Notes: a model not told the origin generated them from the letters alone. Shown: positions 1 through 9,850, numbered from the stretch's first letter. The stretch: DNA of 64,000 bases from Pseudomonadaceae bacterium (GCA_900766265.1 CAAFUS010000018.1:248001-312000); one strand, 5' to 3'. Numbers and translations are program-made.

Positions 1-1375
1 CCGATTGCCCGTCCTTGCCGCAGGTGCCCACGCCGCTGTCCAGCGCAAGGTCGTTGCCGACCATCGAGACCCGGTTCATCACCTCCGGACCATTGCCGAT
101 CAGGGTCGCGCCCTTGACCGGCGCGGTGATCCGGCCGTCCTCGATCAGGTAGGCCTCGCTGGTAGAAAAGACGAACTTGCCGCTGGTGATATCGACCTGA
201 CCGCCGCCGAGGCTGGCGCAGTAGATGCCGCGCTTGACCGACGCGATGATCTCTTGGGGATCGCTCTCGCCTGCCAGCATGTAGGTGTTGGTCATTCTCG
301 GCATCGGCAGATGGGCGTAGGACTCGCGGCGCCCGTTGCCAGTAGGCGCGACGCCCATCAGGCGTGCGTTCAGCTTGTCTTGCATGTAGCCGGTCAGCAC
401 ACCGTTCTCGATCAGGGTGGTGCACTGGGTCGGGGTTCCCTCGTCATCGACGCTCAGCGAGCCACGGCGATCGGTCAGGGTGCCATCGTCGACGATGGTG
501 CAGAGCTTGGACGCCACCTGCTGACCCACCCTGCCGCTGTAGGCCGAACTGCCCTTGCGGTTGAAGTCGCCTTCCAGGCCGTGCCCGACCGCCTCGTGCA
601 ACAAGACGCCGGACCAGCCGGAGCCGAGGACCACCGGCAGCGTGCCGGCCGGCGCCGCCACCGCTTCGAGGTTGACCAGCGCCTGGCGCAAGGCCTCACG
701 TGCGTACCCCATGGCACGGTCCTCGGCCAGGAAGAATTCATAGCCGGTCCGCCCGCCGCCGCCCTGCCCGCCGCGCTCGCGGCGACCGTTCTGCTCGACG
801 ATGACGCTCACGTTAAAGCGCACCAGAGGCCGGATGTCGGCCGCCAGGCTGCCGTCCATCGCGGCCACCAGGATGTGCTCCCAGACCCCGGCCAGGCTCA
901 CCGTGACCTGCTTGATGCGCGGATCCAGCGCCCGCGTGGCGGCGTCGATGCGCTTGAGCAGCTCGACCTTTTCCCCGCGTCCCATGCCGTCGAGCGGATT
1001 GGCGCGCGTATAGAGCGGCGACGGGCTCGCCTTGGCGAGCACCTCTACGCTTGCGGATCGACCGCCCCGGGAAATCGAGCGTGCCGCCTGAGCGGCCTGT
1101 TTCAGGGCATCGGCGGTAATCGCATTGCTGTAGGCGAAGCCCGTCTTCTCGCCGGACAAGGCGCGTACCCCCACGCCCTGCTCGAGATGAAAGCCGCCTT
1201 CCTTGACGATGCCGTCCTCGAGCACCCAGCTCTCGGTCACCTGATCCTGAAAATAGAGGTCGGCGGCGTCGATGCCGGGCCCGGCCAGTTCGCCGAGCAG
1301 GCTGGGAAGATCGTCGAGACCCAACCCACCCGGGGTGAGCAGACGCTCGGTGACAGGCAACAGCAGTTCACTCAT
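1..1375 (-). CDS. tldD: TldD metalloprotease, 3' end missing
   Basis: Subunit of the TldD/TldE zinc protease that trims modified peptides and degrades unfolded peptides in the cytoplasm. The reading frame runs from ATG at 1375 off the left edge, giving about 458 residues of a protein normally near 480, so only the last ~20 residues are missing. The zinc-binding signature HEAVGH (HExxxH class) is visible near residue 260 (about 581-598), followed by the GDFNRKGSSAYSG stretch typical of TldD. The preceding hydrolase gene stops 2 bases before this start, so the two are probably co-transcribed and translationally coupled. The order nitrilase-tldD at the end of the mre/rng/yhdP cluster matches Pseudomonas. 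Identification is firm; only the C-terminus is unseen. Confidence 0.95.
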   Translation of the reverse strand, partial: MSELLLPVTERLLTPGGLGLDDLPSLLGELAGPGIDAADLYFQDQVTESWVLEDGIVKEGGFHLEQGVGVRALSGEKTGFAYSNAITADALKQAAQAARSISRGGRSASVEVLAKASPSPLYTRANPLDGMGRGEKVELLKRIDAATRALDPRIKQVTVSLAGVWEHILVAAMDGSLAADIRPLVRFNVSVIVEQNGRRERGGQGGGGRTGYEFFLAEDRAMGYAREALRQALVNLEAVAAPAGTLPVVLGSGWSGVLLHEAVGHGLEGDFNRKGSSAYSGRVGQQVASKLCTIVDDGTLTDRRGSLSVDDEGTPTQCTTLIENGVLTGYMQDKLNARLMGVAPTGNGRRESYAHLPMPRMTNTYMLAGESDPQEIIASVKRGIYCASLGGGQVDITSGKFVFSTSEAYLIEDGRITAPVKGATLIGNGPEVMNRVSMVGNDLALDSGVGTCGKDGQS

Positions 1376-1377
1376 AT

Positions 1378-2226
1378 TCACTCCGTAGTGCCGGTCGGAA
1401 CGACCTCTGGCACGCTAAAACGACGGTGCGCGTGCACCGGTATGCGCTGGCGGATCGCGGCCTGCTCCGCCGCGTCGCGGTTGATGGTCAGTACGGCTTC
1501 ACCCTGGGCCTGCTGGCACAAAACCCGGCCCCAAGGCTCAACGATAGACGAATGACCATGGGTCGTACGTCCGCCGGGGTGCTCGCCGCCCTGCGCCGCT
1601 GCCAGGACGTAGCACTGCGTCTCGATCGCCCGGCTGCGGATCAGGGTTTCCCAGTGAGCCTGCCCGGTCACCGACGTAAAGGCCGATGGCGCGCAGATGA
1701 GTTCGGCGCCGCATTCCCTCAAGGCACTGTAGAGTCCAGGGAAGCGAAGGTCGTAACAGACGCTCATGCCCAGCCGGCCCACGGGCGTATCGACCACCAC
1801 AACCCGCTGCCCTGCCGCATACTGGTTCGACTCACGATAGACCCTGCGACTGTCGGCGACCTCGGCATCGAACAGGTGAATCTTGTCGTAGCGCACCACC
1901 CGATCGCCGTCGGCATCGATCAGCAGCGAGCACGCCAGCGGCTTGCCCAGCGGGTCATCGTCCGGCGGCAGCGGCACGGTGCCGGCAACAATCCATAACC
2001 TGAGGGCGCGGGCCGTCCGTTTCAACCACGGCAGGATCGGCCCGTTACCCTCGGCCTCGTTCCGCGCCAGCCCCGCCACGTCCGGATGACCCAGCGCCGC
2101 GAAATTCTCGGGCAGAACCGCCAGCTGCGCGCCGGCTAGCGCCGCCTGTTCAAGGAGCCTTCCGGCGGCGGCCAGGTTGCGCTCGATCTCGGGGCAGCTG
2201 ACCATCTGGATGACGCTGATCGACAC
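1378..2226 (-). CDS. Carbon-nitrogen hydrolase (nitrilase superfamily)
   Basis: A 282-residue cytoplasmic amidase of the nitrilase superfamily, Nit1/Nit2-like branch, which in other organisms removes damaged metabolites such as deaminated glutathione or omega-amides. The Glu-Lys-Cys catalytic triad is visible: Glu in LPENFA, Lys in RYDKIHLFD and Cys in MSVCYDLRFP. I chose the GTG at 2226 because GAGGTG lies 6 bases upstream; a TTG further out at 2244 has no such site. It lies between yhdP and tldD, as in P. aeruginosa. The exact substrate cannot be read from sequence; the family call is secure. Confidence 0.9.
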   Translation of the reverse strand: MSISVIQMVSCPEIERNLAAAGRLLEQAALAGAQLAVLPENFAALGHPDVAGLARNEAEGNGPILPWLKRTARALRLWIVAGTVPLPPDDDPLGKPLACSLLIDADGDRVVRYDKIHLFDAEVADSRRVYRESNQYAAGQRVVVVDTPVGRLGMSVCYDLRFPGLYSALRECGAELICAPSAFTSVTGQAHWETLIRSRAIETQCYVLAAAQGGEHPGGRTTHGHSSIVEPWGRVLCQQAQGEAVLTINRDAAEQAAIRQRIPVHAHRRFSVPEVVPTGTTE

Positions 2227-2294
2227 GATGAGCACCTCGTGCAAGGGTTACTGCGCCCGGCTCAGATGGCTGTCCCGTTGCTGGCGCGCAAGCG

Positions 2295-5200
2295 TTACTG
2301 GGGTTTTTCGAACGGTCTGTCGAAGGTGATCGAAGGCGCCTGCCAGGGCCCTTCCACCTTGTACTGGACGGTCGCGAAACGAGCCAGGCGATCGCCCAGC
2401 AGCCTGTCGGCAATGAACAGCGCACCGCCTATGGCCGGCGCCCCGACGATCAGGGCCGCCAGCGGCAGGTTGTTGGTCACGGGCAGGGTCACCAGCAGTT
2501 TGGCATCGATCCGATCGGCGGGTATGTCGAGGATGCCGTCCAACTCCAGATTGCTGGACGGACTGGTGACGGTAATCGGCTCACGGGTCCGGTAAACGCC
2601 CCGCTCGGCGCTGAGCTGGCCCTTCATCCGGTCGTAGCCGAGGCCCTTGCCGAACAGATCGGAGAAATCCAGCCGCAGCCGCCGGCCGATCGAGTTGAAG
2701 TTCAGCAGGCCGAACACCCGCAACGCCTGGGCGCTCCCCTCCACCTCGACGAACTGGCCTCTGCGCAGACTGGGCGACAGGCTCCCGGAGTACCGCTTGA
2801 GGCTCAGCCAGGCCGGCGATCCGGGCCAGCGTCCATCCGCCTCGAGGTGAAAGGACTCACTGGTGACCGTTGGCGCAAAGCCCCAGGCCAGCAGCACGTC
2901 CCCAAGGTTGCCCCCCTCTACGCGCCCATTGAAACGGCTGCCTTGTGGCCCCCAGGCGCCAGCGCCCGTAAGCCGCGCGCCCTTGAGGCCGATGTCCAGG
3001 TCACTGAAGGTAAGCCCCTCGCCCGTCGGGCGAAGCTTCAAGGACCAGGCCCCCACAGGGGCTTCGCCCTGGAGAACGCGGGCGATGAAGATATCCATGG
3101 GTGGGATCGACCTGGGGTCCACACCGGCGAGCGGGTCTTCGGTTGCGGGCACCGCATCGGCGCCCGCGTCCGCCGGCGGAAAACGCAGGTGCCGTAGCGC
3201 CACGCCAATGACCGCGTCACGTGCATCGGGTAGCTGCACGTCACCGGCGAGCACCTCGCTCTGTAGACCCAGCTGCCAGCCGGCAGAGGCCCGCTGCAGA
3301 TCCACCCGCAATCCCTCGATTTCGGTTCCAAATCCCGCAAAGCGGCCTATCTGCACCTGTGCGTTACGCAGCAGCGCTAGATCTGGGCCACCGCCCATGC
3401 CGCCGCTGGAGCCGTTGCCCTGTCCCGTGAACAGCGGTTGCCAGGCGCTCCAGTCCAGGCGCTCCAGGCGGCCGCGTACCCGCACGCCACGCTCGTCAGG
3501 CAGGCTGGCACTGTCGCCACCGAGCATCAGCTCGCCACGCCCCTCCAGCAGGCGATCCGCTGGCGCGGCATAGGCGAGCGCGGCCAAGTCGCCATAGCGC
3601 ATCCAGTAACGCCGCTCCGGCCCTTGAAGCGTCATACGGAACGAGCTGTCCCGCGTGGCCGCGGCCGCCTTGTCGAACGGCGCCGGCAGCTGGACGTTCA
3701 GCCCCTGCAGCGACGAATCGATCTGCAGCTGGCCGCCACCGGCATCAAGCATCAGGCGCAGGCGATAAGGCAGCTCGCCGCTTGCCGGGACGTCCCGCTC
3801 GAAGGCCAGCCACTGCTTCAGGCGAGCCAGCTCGACACGGCCTTCGGCTTCGATCCGGGTCCCCGGGCTGCCCGGTTTGCCGGTCGCTACCGCCCGCCCG
3901 CGCACCGGCTTGCCCAGCACCTCGGCTTGCAGCTCGCTCGCGCTCAGCCCCTGACGGGTGTCATAGCGGAAGCGACCGCTCAGCTTGTGCAGCTCCAGTT
4001 TTGGCTCGGCGATCTGCAGCCGAGCACCTTCGGTCGAGAAGTCGGCCAGGACACGCGGCTCGGCGCCTTGGTCAAGCGGGATGTCGAGCTCGAGCGCGCC
4101 GTGCAGCGGCCCCTCCCCCTGCCAGCCAGCGAACAGCTCGACCGTGCCGATGGGCGCCTCGTGGAGAATCTTCAGCCCGTCGGCGACGCTGCCCTCGACC
4201 CGCCCCCTTATCGCCAGGCGAGGCGCTTCGCCGGCTCCGGCGCGAGGTACGTTGGCAGTGGCCTCGAGGATGCGGCTGTCCAGGATTCGCCCCTCATCCA
4301 GGCGTACGCGTACGCCGCTGTCTTCGATCAGCACTTCCCCGCGCCCTTCGCGAAGCGCGGGCCAGTCGGGCTGGAAGGCAAGCTCGGCATCGTGCACCTG
4401 AAAGTACAGGCTCAGGCTGCGGGCGCCCTCGCCGGCGGCGCCGTGGAGCGAGCCCTGATATTGGAAGTAGCCCTGGTCGATACTGCCGCCGCGGATGGCG
4501 GTCTTCAGCCAGGCACCGAGCTCCGGCGCTAGACCGTGACTGGGCAGGTATTTCTCGGTGAAGCGGGCATCGCCGTTGCGCAGCCCGACCCGCAGATCCA
4601 TGTAGTCCTCGGCCTCCGGATCGCGCATCAGTCGGATCAGAAAATCCCCGGCCAGGTCGCCTTCCTCGGCGTCCACCTGCAGGTAGGGCGCCGCCAGGGT
4701 GAAGGCCCGCTCGTCAAACGTCCAGGTGAGCCGGCCACGGCCGCGCCGGTATTCCCAGGGTTGATCGAACAGCTGGGCAAGATTGAGGGTGAAATCCCTG
4801 CTGTCGAGTCTCAGTTCTCCCCGAGCGGGCGTGCCGTGCAGGCTGCCAGTGACATTGGTCGCGCCGGGCGCGCCGCGGTAGGCGCCAAAGGCCAGGTTCT
4901 CGAGGTTGGTGGAAAATTCCACCCGTTCGAGGGGCGCCGCGTCCGGCCGGTAGGTCAGCACGACGTTGCGCAGCGTGCCCGTGGGCTGCAGTGCCTCGAC
5001 GGCCTCCGCCGCCGCCTGGGGCAAGGGGGCGAGCGCTTTGGCCAGTACAGCGATCGGCGCCAGATCCAGGCGATCCACCTGCAGGCCCCAGGTGCTGACG
5101 TCGGCGTCAGGCTGCTCGATCAGGCTCAGGGTGGTGCCGCCCCAACGGCTGCCGTCGAGGCTGAACGCCAGCCCGTCGACCAGCACACGCGTACCCGCCT

Positions 5201-6110
5201 CGGTGCGGTCGGCATAGACAGCGACCGAGAGATCCTCCACCCCTACCGCGGGGCGCTGGTCGTAGGCAACCTGCATCCGGGGCGCATTGAGCCGCACCAC
5301 TGCGCGCGACAGCGCCTCCCCCCGCCAGCGCAGCCAGGCCTCGCCGCCGGCGACCAGCGTGTCGAGCCGCCAGGCATGGGGCAGATCCGCAGGAATCCAG
5401 CCGGCCCAGTCACTCTGGGGCAGACGCAGGTAGGCATCGAAACGCCCCTGCCGCCAACGCTCGGGGTTGACCCGCCCTTCGACGCTCAACCCCAGCGGCT
5501 TGCCGTCGGGCAGCAGGAGCTCACCCTGCAGGCGCATCCGCTGGCCGAACGTGCGCAGCCGAAGGTTGGCATAGCTCAGGGTGAGGGGCGCTGCGTCCAG
5601 GGGTTCGAAAGTGATCTGGCTGTCGCCCAGCGAGAGTTCGCCGATCTGCTGCAGGGCCCGCAGGACGGCCTCTGGGTCGGCGGGCGGCTGGTCCGGGCGC
5701 TGCGGCAATCCCTCGACCCGCCAGCCGCTAGCGTCCTGATGCAGACTCAGGTGCACGCCGTCGAACGCCAGCGACGCAATGCGCAGCTGGCGACTCCACA
5801 GGCTTTCCATCAGGTCCGGCACCACGGCGGCGCGGTCCATCCGGACCGCCGCGTCACCCTCTCCCAGGAGCACGTCGTGGGCGATCACCCGCGGCAACAG
5901 GCCCGTCCAATCACCCTCCAGACGGCCAATGGACACCGGCATGTCGAGCACCTGCTGGGCGCGCTGCTGGGCTTCGAGGCGGTACTCTGCCACCAGCGGT
6001 ATCAGTTGCCGGCCCAGGCTGACGTAAAGCGCCGCGAGGATCAGCGCCAGGGCCACCAGCCAGAGCAGCTGGCGCACCACGGTGCCCAACAGGGAAACGA
6101 GCCGATTCAC
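2295..6110 (-). CDS. yhdP: YhdP family AsmA-like envelope protein
   Basis: A 1271-residue inner-membrane-anchored protein with one N-terminal transmembrane segment (about residues 12-32) and a very long periplasmic part. YhdP, with TamB and YdbH, forms bridge-like proteins that move phospholipids from inner to outer membrane. The length matches the YhdP/DUF3971 family (about 1270 in E. coli and Pseudomonas). Start is GTG at 6110, with GGAG 9 bases upstream. The C-terminal region (roughly residues 1080-1230) resembles the AsmA-like C-terminal domain. It lies 49 bases downstream of rng on the same strand, consistent with an rng-yhdP-nit-tldD operon. Symbol follows E. coli usage; function is from the family. 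Confidence 0.9.
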   Translation of the reverse strand: MNRLVSLLGTVVRQLLWLVALALILAALYVSLGRQLIPLVAEYRLEAQQRAQQVLDMPVSIGRLEGDWTGLLPRVIAHDVLLGEGDAAVRMDRAAVVPDLMESLWSRQLRIASLAFDGVHLSLHQDASGWRVEGLPQRPDQPPADPEAVLRALQQIGELSLGDSQITFEPLDAAPLTLSYANLRLRTFGQRMRLQGELLLPDGKPLGLSVEGRVNPERWRQGRFDAYLRLPQSDWAGWIPADLPHAWRLDTLVAGGEAWLRWRGEALSRAVVRLNAPRMQVAYDQRPAVGVEDLSVAVYADRTEAGTRVLVDGLAFSLDGSRWGGTTLSLIEQPDADVSTWGLQVDRLDLAPIAVLAKALAPLPQAAAEAVEALQPTGTLRNVVLTYRPDAAPLERVEFSTNLENLAFGAYRGAPGATNVTGSLHGTPARGELRLDSRDFTLNLAQLFDQPWEYRRGRGRLTWTFDERAFTLAAPYLQVDAEEGDLAGDFLIRLMRDPEAEDYMDLRVGLRNGDARFTEKYLPSHGLAPELGAWLKTAIRGGSIDQGYFQYQGSLHGAAGEGARSLSLYFQVHDAELAFQPDWPALREGRGEVLIEDSGVRVRLDEGRILDSRILEATANVPRAGAGEAPRLAIRGRVEGSVADGLKILHEAPIGTVELFAGWQGEGPLHGALELDIPLDQGAEPRVLADFSTEGARLQIAEPKLELHKLSGRFRYDTRQGLSASELQAEVLGKPVRGRAVATGKPGSPGTRIEAEGRVELARLKQWLAFERDVPASGELPYRLRLMLDAGGGQLQIDSSLQGLNVQLPAPFDKAAAATRDSSFRMTLQGPERRYWMRYGDLAALAYAAPADRLLEGRGELMLGGDSASLPDERGVRVRGRLERLDWSAWQPLFTGQGNGSSGGMGGGPDLALLRNAQVQIGRFAGFGTEIEGLRVDLQRASAGWQLGLQSEVLAGDVQLPDARDAVIGVALRHLRFPPADAGADAVPATEDPLAGVDPRSIPPMDIFIARVLQGEAPVGAWSLKLRPTGEGLTFSDLDIGLKGARLTGAGAWGPQGSRFNGRVEGGNLGDVLLAWGFAPTVTSESFHLEADGRWPGSPAWLSLKRYSGSLSPSLRRGQFVEVEGSAQALRVFGLLNFNSIGRRLRLDFSDLFGKGLGYDRMKGQLSAERGVYRTREPITVTSPSSNLELDGILDIPADRIDAKLLVTLPVTNNLPLAALIVGAPAIGGALFIADRLLGDRLARFATVQYKVEGPWQAPSITFDRPFEKPQ

Positions 6111-6159
6111 AGGTTCAGACTCCAGCCGGCGGGGCGCGGACAGCGCGCTGCACGATTAT

Positions 6160-7617
6160 TCAGAGCAGCACCACGTCATACTGTTCCTGGGAGTACATGC
6201 TTTCGACCTGGAATTTGATTGGCCGCCCGATGAAGCCTTCCAGGTCGGCGACGTTGCCTGACTCCTCGTCCAGTAGACGATCGATCACGCGCTGGTTCGC
6301 CAGCACCCGGTAGCCTTCGGCCTGATAGGCCCGCGCCTCGCGCAGGATCTCGCGGAAGATCTCGTAACAGATGGTCTCCGGCGTCTTCAACTTGCCACGG
6401 GCCTGACAGCACGAGCAGGGCTCGCACAGGATCTGTTCGAGGCTTTCGCGGGTGCGCTTGCGGGTCATCTGCACCAGGCCGAGCTCGGTTATGCCGATGA
6501 TGTTGGTCTTGGCGTGGTCGCGTTCGAGCTGCTTTTCAAGCGTGCGCAGGACCTGGCGGCGGTGCTCTTCATCCTCCATGTCGATGAAGTCGATGATGAT
6601 GATCCCGCCGATGTTGCGCAGGCGCAGCTGGCGGGCGATGGCCGTGGCCGCTTCCAGGTTGGTCTTGAAAATGGTCTCTTCGAGCGTGCGATGGCCCACG
6701 AAGGCCCCGGTGTTGACGTCGATTGTGGTCATCGCCTCGGCTGGATCGACCACCAGGTAGCCGCCGGACTTGAGCATCACCTTGCGCTCGAGGGCACGCT
6801 GGATCTCGTCTTCGACGCCGTAGAGATCGAAGATCGGCCGCTCGCCGGGGTAGTGCTCGAGGCGGTCATCGAGCTCGGGCATCAGTTCGGCGACGAACTG
6901 GCTGATCTTCTGGAAATTCTCCCGCGAGTCGATGCGGATCTTCTCGATACGGGGATGGACCAGGTCGCGCAAGGTCCTCATGGCCAGCGTCAGGTCCTCG
7001 TAGATCAGCGAGGGGGCCCGTGCGGTTTTCATCTGTCCGGCGATCTGGCCCCACAGGCGGCGCAGGTAGCGGATGTCCATCAGGATCTCGTCGGCACCGG
7101 CGCCCTCGGCCGCGGTGCGCAGGATGAAGCCGCCGGCCTCCTCGATGCCCTCGGCCGCCACGCATTCGGCGACGATCTGTTTGAGCCGCTCGCGCTCGTC
7201 CTCTTCCTCGATCCGCAGCGAGATGCCGACGTGACTGGTGCGCGGCATGTAGACGAGGTAGCGGGAAGGAATCGACAGCTGAGTGGTCAGGCGAGCACCT
7301 TTGGTACCGATCGGGTCCTTGGTGACCTGCACCACCAGGCTCTGGCCGTCGTGCACCAGTGCGCTGATCGGCTCGACGGCGCTGCCTTCTCGCGCCGAGA
7401 TTTCCGATGCATGGATGAAGGCGGCGCGGTCGAGCCCGATGTCGACGAAGGCCGCCTGCATACCGGGCAGCACCCGCACCACCTTGCCCTTGTAGATGTT
7501 GCCGACGATGCCACGGCGCTGCGTGCGCTCGACATGCACTTCCTGTAGCACACCGTTTTCCACCACCGCCACACGGGACTCCATAGGGGTGATGTTGATC
7601 AGAATTTCTTCGCTCAT
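6160..7617 (-). CDS. rng: Ribonuclease G
   Basis: Endoribonuclease G (CafA), 485 residues, the usual length. It matures the 5' end of 16S rRNA and degrades some mRNAs in the cytoplasm. Visible features are the N-terminal S1-like domain (residues ~38-120), the catalytic core with the acidic residues in TTIDVNTGAFVG and in IIIIDFIDM, and a Zn-link-type cysteine cluster CEPCSCCQARG near residue 405. ATG at 7617 gives the standard MSEEILINITPMESRVAV start; a GTG two codons upstream is not needed. It lies downstream of maf and upstream of yhdP in the conserved Pseudomonas order. Confidence 0.96.
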   Translation of the reverse strand: MSEEILINITPMESRVAVVENGVLQEVHVERTQRRGIVGNIYKGKVVRVLPGMQAAFVDIGLDRAAFIHASEISAREGSAVEPISALVHDGQSLVVQVTKDPIGTKGARLTTQLSIPSRYLVYMPRTSHVGISLRIEEEDERERLKQIVAECVAAEGIEEAGGFILRTAAEGAGADEILMDIRYLRRLWGQIAGQMKTARAPSLIYEDLTLAMRTLRDLVHPRIEKIRIDSRENFQKISQFVAELMPELDDRLEHYPGERPIFDLYGVEDEIQRALERKVMLKSGGYLVVDPAEAMTTIDVNTGAFVGHRTLEETIFKTNLEAATAIARQLRLRNIGGIIIIDFIDMEDEEHRRQVLRTLEKQLERDHAKTNIIGITELGLVQMTRKRTRESLEQILCEPCSCCQARGKLKTPETICYEIFREILREARAYQAEGYRVLANQRVIDRLLDEESGNVADLEGFIGRPIKFQVESMYSQEQYDVVLL

Positions 7618-7691
7618 GGCCACTACTCGCTAAAGGCGCCGAGGCGGCTGGCCCGTCACACCGCCGCCGTCTGACGGCAAGCCTACCGTTT

Positions 7692-8285
7692 TCAGGCCCT
7701 CAGGTGCCAATGCCCGATGCCGAACGCCTTGAGCAGCTGTGCCGTTTCGCAGAGTGGCAACCCCACGACCGCCGAATAGCTCCCCTGCATATGGCTGACG
7801 AATACCGCCGCCAGGCCCTGGATTCCGTAGGCGCCCGCCTTGTCGCAGGGTTCCCCTGTCGCCCAGTAGGCATCGATTTCGCTGCTCGACAATTGCCGAA
7901 AGCTGACCCGACTGGCCACCACCAGGGATTGGCACCTGCCGGCACCGGCGACCGCCACGGCGGTCAGCACTTGGTGCTCACGCCCCGACAGGGCCTTGAG
8001 CATCTCCCGCGCATGCTGCTGGTCAACCGGTTTGCCGAGGATCTGTCCATCGAGCACCACGGCTGTGTCAGCCCCGAGCACGCAGCTGTCGCCCGGCGCC
8101 TCCAATAGGGCCAAGGCTGCGGCGGCCTTGGCCCGCGCCAGGCGCTTCACGTACGCCTCGGGCGCTTCGTCCGGCAAGACGCTTTCGTCAATCGGCGCGA
8201 CAAGCGAGATGAAGGACACACCGATCTGGCCGAGCAGTTCGGCCCGACGCGGGGACGCGGATGCGAGGTAGAGAGTCGCCATCAT
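7692..8285 (-). CDS. Maf-type nucleotide pyrophosphatase
   Basis: A 197-residue Maf/YhdE house-cleaning nucleoside triphosphate pyrophosphatase. This group hydrolyses dTTP/UTP or modified pyrimidine nucleotides. The N-terminal signature LYLASASPRRAELL and the central VLGADTAVVLDGQILGKP motif are clear. Two adjacent ATGs (8285 and 8282) are possible starts; GGGAAGGA lies directly upstream, so spacing is short for either. It sits between mreD (43-base gap) and rng (74-base gap), the common gammaproteobacterial mreBCD-maf-rng arrangement. YhdE-type (dTTP/UTP) versus YceF-type specificity is inferred only from location. Confidence 0.93.
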   Translation of the reverse strand: MMATLYLASASPRRAELLGQIGVSFISLVAPIDESVLPDEAPEAYVKRLARAKAAAALALLEAPGDSCVLGADTAVVLDGQILGKPVDQQHAREMLKALSGREHQVLTAVAVAGAGRCQSLVVASRVSFRQLSSSEIDAYWATGEPCDKAGAYGIQGLAAVFVSHMQGSYSAVVGLPLCETAQLLKAFGIGHWHLRA

Positions 8286-8328
8286 TCCTTCCCGTTGGGA
8301 CAGCGCCGAGAAGGTGGGCGCCGCCGGA

Positions 8329-8817
8329 TCAGTTCACATGAAACCGCAGCCGCAGGCCGCGAAGGGCGACGAATACCCACGGCCACAACAGCGCGCTGAC
8401 CAGCGCCGGCAATAGGAACGTCAGGGTTGGCGGCCGGCTGCCGCCGAGGGTGTTGAGCCACAGCTGGACCAGCTGAGCCAGGCCGAAGACCACCAGCAGG
8501 ATCATCACCTGCTGCCACACCGGGTAGATGCGCAGGCGCTGGTTGAGCGCCAGCACCATGCCGGCGACCAGGACCAACACCAGGGCATGCTGGCCCAGCA
8601 GCGAGCCGTAGAGCACATCCTGGCCGATGCCAAGGAGCCAGGCGGTGGTCATGCCGACCCGATGCGGGAGGTATAGCACCCAGTAGGTCACGAACATCGC
8701 CAGCCACAGCGGCCGGCCGATGTTCATGAATTCCGGCATGGGTGCCACGCTGAGCAGCAGCCCCAGCACGAAAGTGACCCAGACGAGCCAGCCGTTGTTA
8801 CGCCGCGTACTGATCAC
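8329..8817 (-). CDS. mreD: Rod shape-determining protein MreD
   Basis: A 162-residue integral membrane protein of the elongasome, with about five hydrophobic segments filling most of its length. MreD connects MreC/MreB to RodA-PBP2 peptidoglycan synthesis. The start is GTG at 8817, overlapping the mreC stop by 4 bases (GTGA), which implies translational coupling. The sequence itself is poorly conserved; the call rests on length, hydrophobicity and its place directly after mreC. Confidence 0.93.
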   Translation of the reverse strand: MISTRRNNGWLVWVTFVLGLLLSVAPMPEFMNIGRPLWLAMFVTYWVLYLPHRVGMTTAWLLGIGQDVLYGSLLGQHALVLVLVAGMVLALNQRLRIYPVWQQVMILLVVFGLAQLVQLWLNTLGGSRPPTLTFLLPALVSALLWPWVFVALRGLRLRFHVN

Positions 8818-9764
8818 TGAGCCGCCTCTGTACTGGGCGCCTGGCCAGGCGTGGTTTCGGCAGGTGCCGGAGGCTGCGCCGCGCCTTCGCGGTCGGCCTC
8901 CTCCTGAGCGGCGGCGGAATCGTTGGCCCGCTCTTCCGGCGATCGAGTATCGGTGAACACCAGGAGCAGGTAGCGGCTGCGATTGAGCGCCGCGGTAGGC
9001 ACCGCGCGAACGATGGCGAACGGCTGACCGGAGTCATGGATGACTTCCTTGACCGTCGCCACCGGATAACCGGTGGGAAAGCGCTGGCCGAGGCCGGAGC
9101 TGACCAGCAGGTCGCCTTCGCGGATATCAGCGGTGTCGGCCACATGGCGCAGTTCCAGGCGCTCCGGGTTGCCGGTGCCGCTGGCGATAGCGCGCAGGCC
9201 GTTGCGATTGACCTGGACCGGAATGCTATGGGTGGTATCGGTGAGCAGCATGACTCGCGAGGTATAGGGCATCACCTCGACCACCTGCCCCATCAGCCCG
9301 CGGGCATCGAGCACGGGCTGGCCGAGAAACACGCCGTCGCGCTCGCCCTTGTCGATCAGGATGCGATGGGTATAGGGATTGGGATCGACGCCGATCAGCT
9401 CACCGACCAGCACCCGGTCATCCACCAGCGCCGAAGAATTGAGCAGCTCGCGCAGGCGCACGTTCTGCTCTGTCAGTGCAGCGAGCTTCTGCAGCCGGCG
9501 CTGCATGAGCAGTGCTTCGGCCTTGAGCTTCTCGTTCTCGGCCATCAGGTTGTCACGGCTGGCAATTTGCGCCGTTGCCCCTTCCCAGAGCCGAACCGGC
9601 ATCTCGGCCAGCCAGTAGAACGGTGTCAGCACCAGCCCCATCTGGCTGCGCACGGGCTTGAGCGCCTCGAAACGCGCATCGACCACCATCAGCGCAACGG
9701 ACAGCACGACGAGCACCAACAGGCGCACACCGAGCGACGGTCCCTTAGCGAATAGCGGTTTAAT
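8814..9764 (-). CDS. mreC: Rod shape-determining protein MreC, probable ATT start
   Basis: Periplasmic scaffold of the elongasome: one N-terminal transmembrane helix, a coiled coil (around LMAENEKLKAEALLMQRRLQ), two beta-barrel domains and a low-complexity Pro/Ala/Glu tail. Beginning at GTG 9728 gives 304 residues but removes the IKPLFAKGPSLG stretch that, as I recall, begins pseudomonad MreC proteins. The frame upstream of that GTG contains no ATG, GTG or TTG before a TGA at 9791-9789. An ATT at 9764 has GAGGA at ideal 7-base spacing and would give 316 residues starting (M)IKPLFAKG. I therefore place the start at ATT with moderate confidence. The mreC end overlaps mreD. Confidence 0.9.
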   Translation of the reverse strand: MKPLFAKGPSLGVRLLVLVVLSVALMVVDARFEALKPVRSQMGLVLTPFYWLAEMPVRLWEGATAQIASRDNLMAENEKLKAEALLMQRRLQKLAALTEQNVRLRELLNSSALVDDRVLVGELIGVDPNPYTHRILIDKGERDGVFLGQPVLDARGLMGQVVEVMPYTSRVMLLTDTTHSIPVQVNRNGLRAIASGTGNPERLELRHVADTADIREGDLLVSSGLGQRFPTGYPVATVKEVIHDSGQPFAIVRAVPTAALNRSRYLLLVFTDTRSPEERANDSAAAQEEADREGAAQPPAPAETTPGQAPSTEAAQ

Positions 9765-9850
9765 GGCGGTTTCCTCGCAACCACAGGCTCAGGAGCGTCA
9801 GCGAGGCAGGCGCGAGGCACGCCCACCGGTCGACGCTTTGGCCTGCCGGA

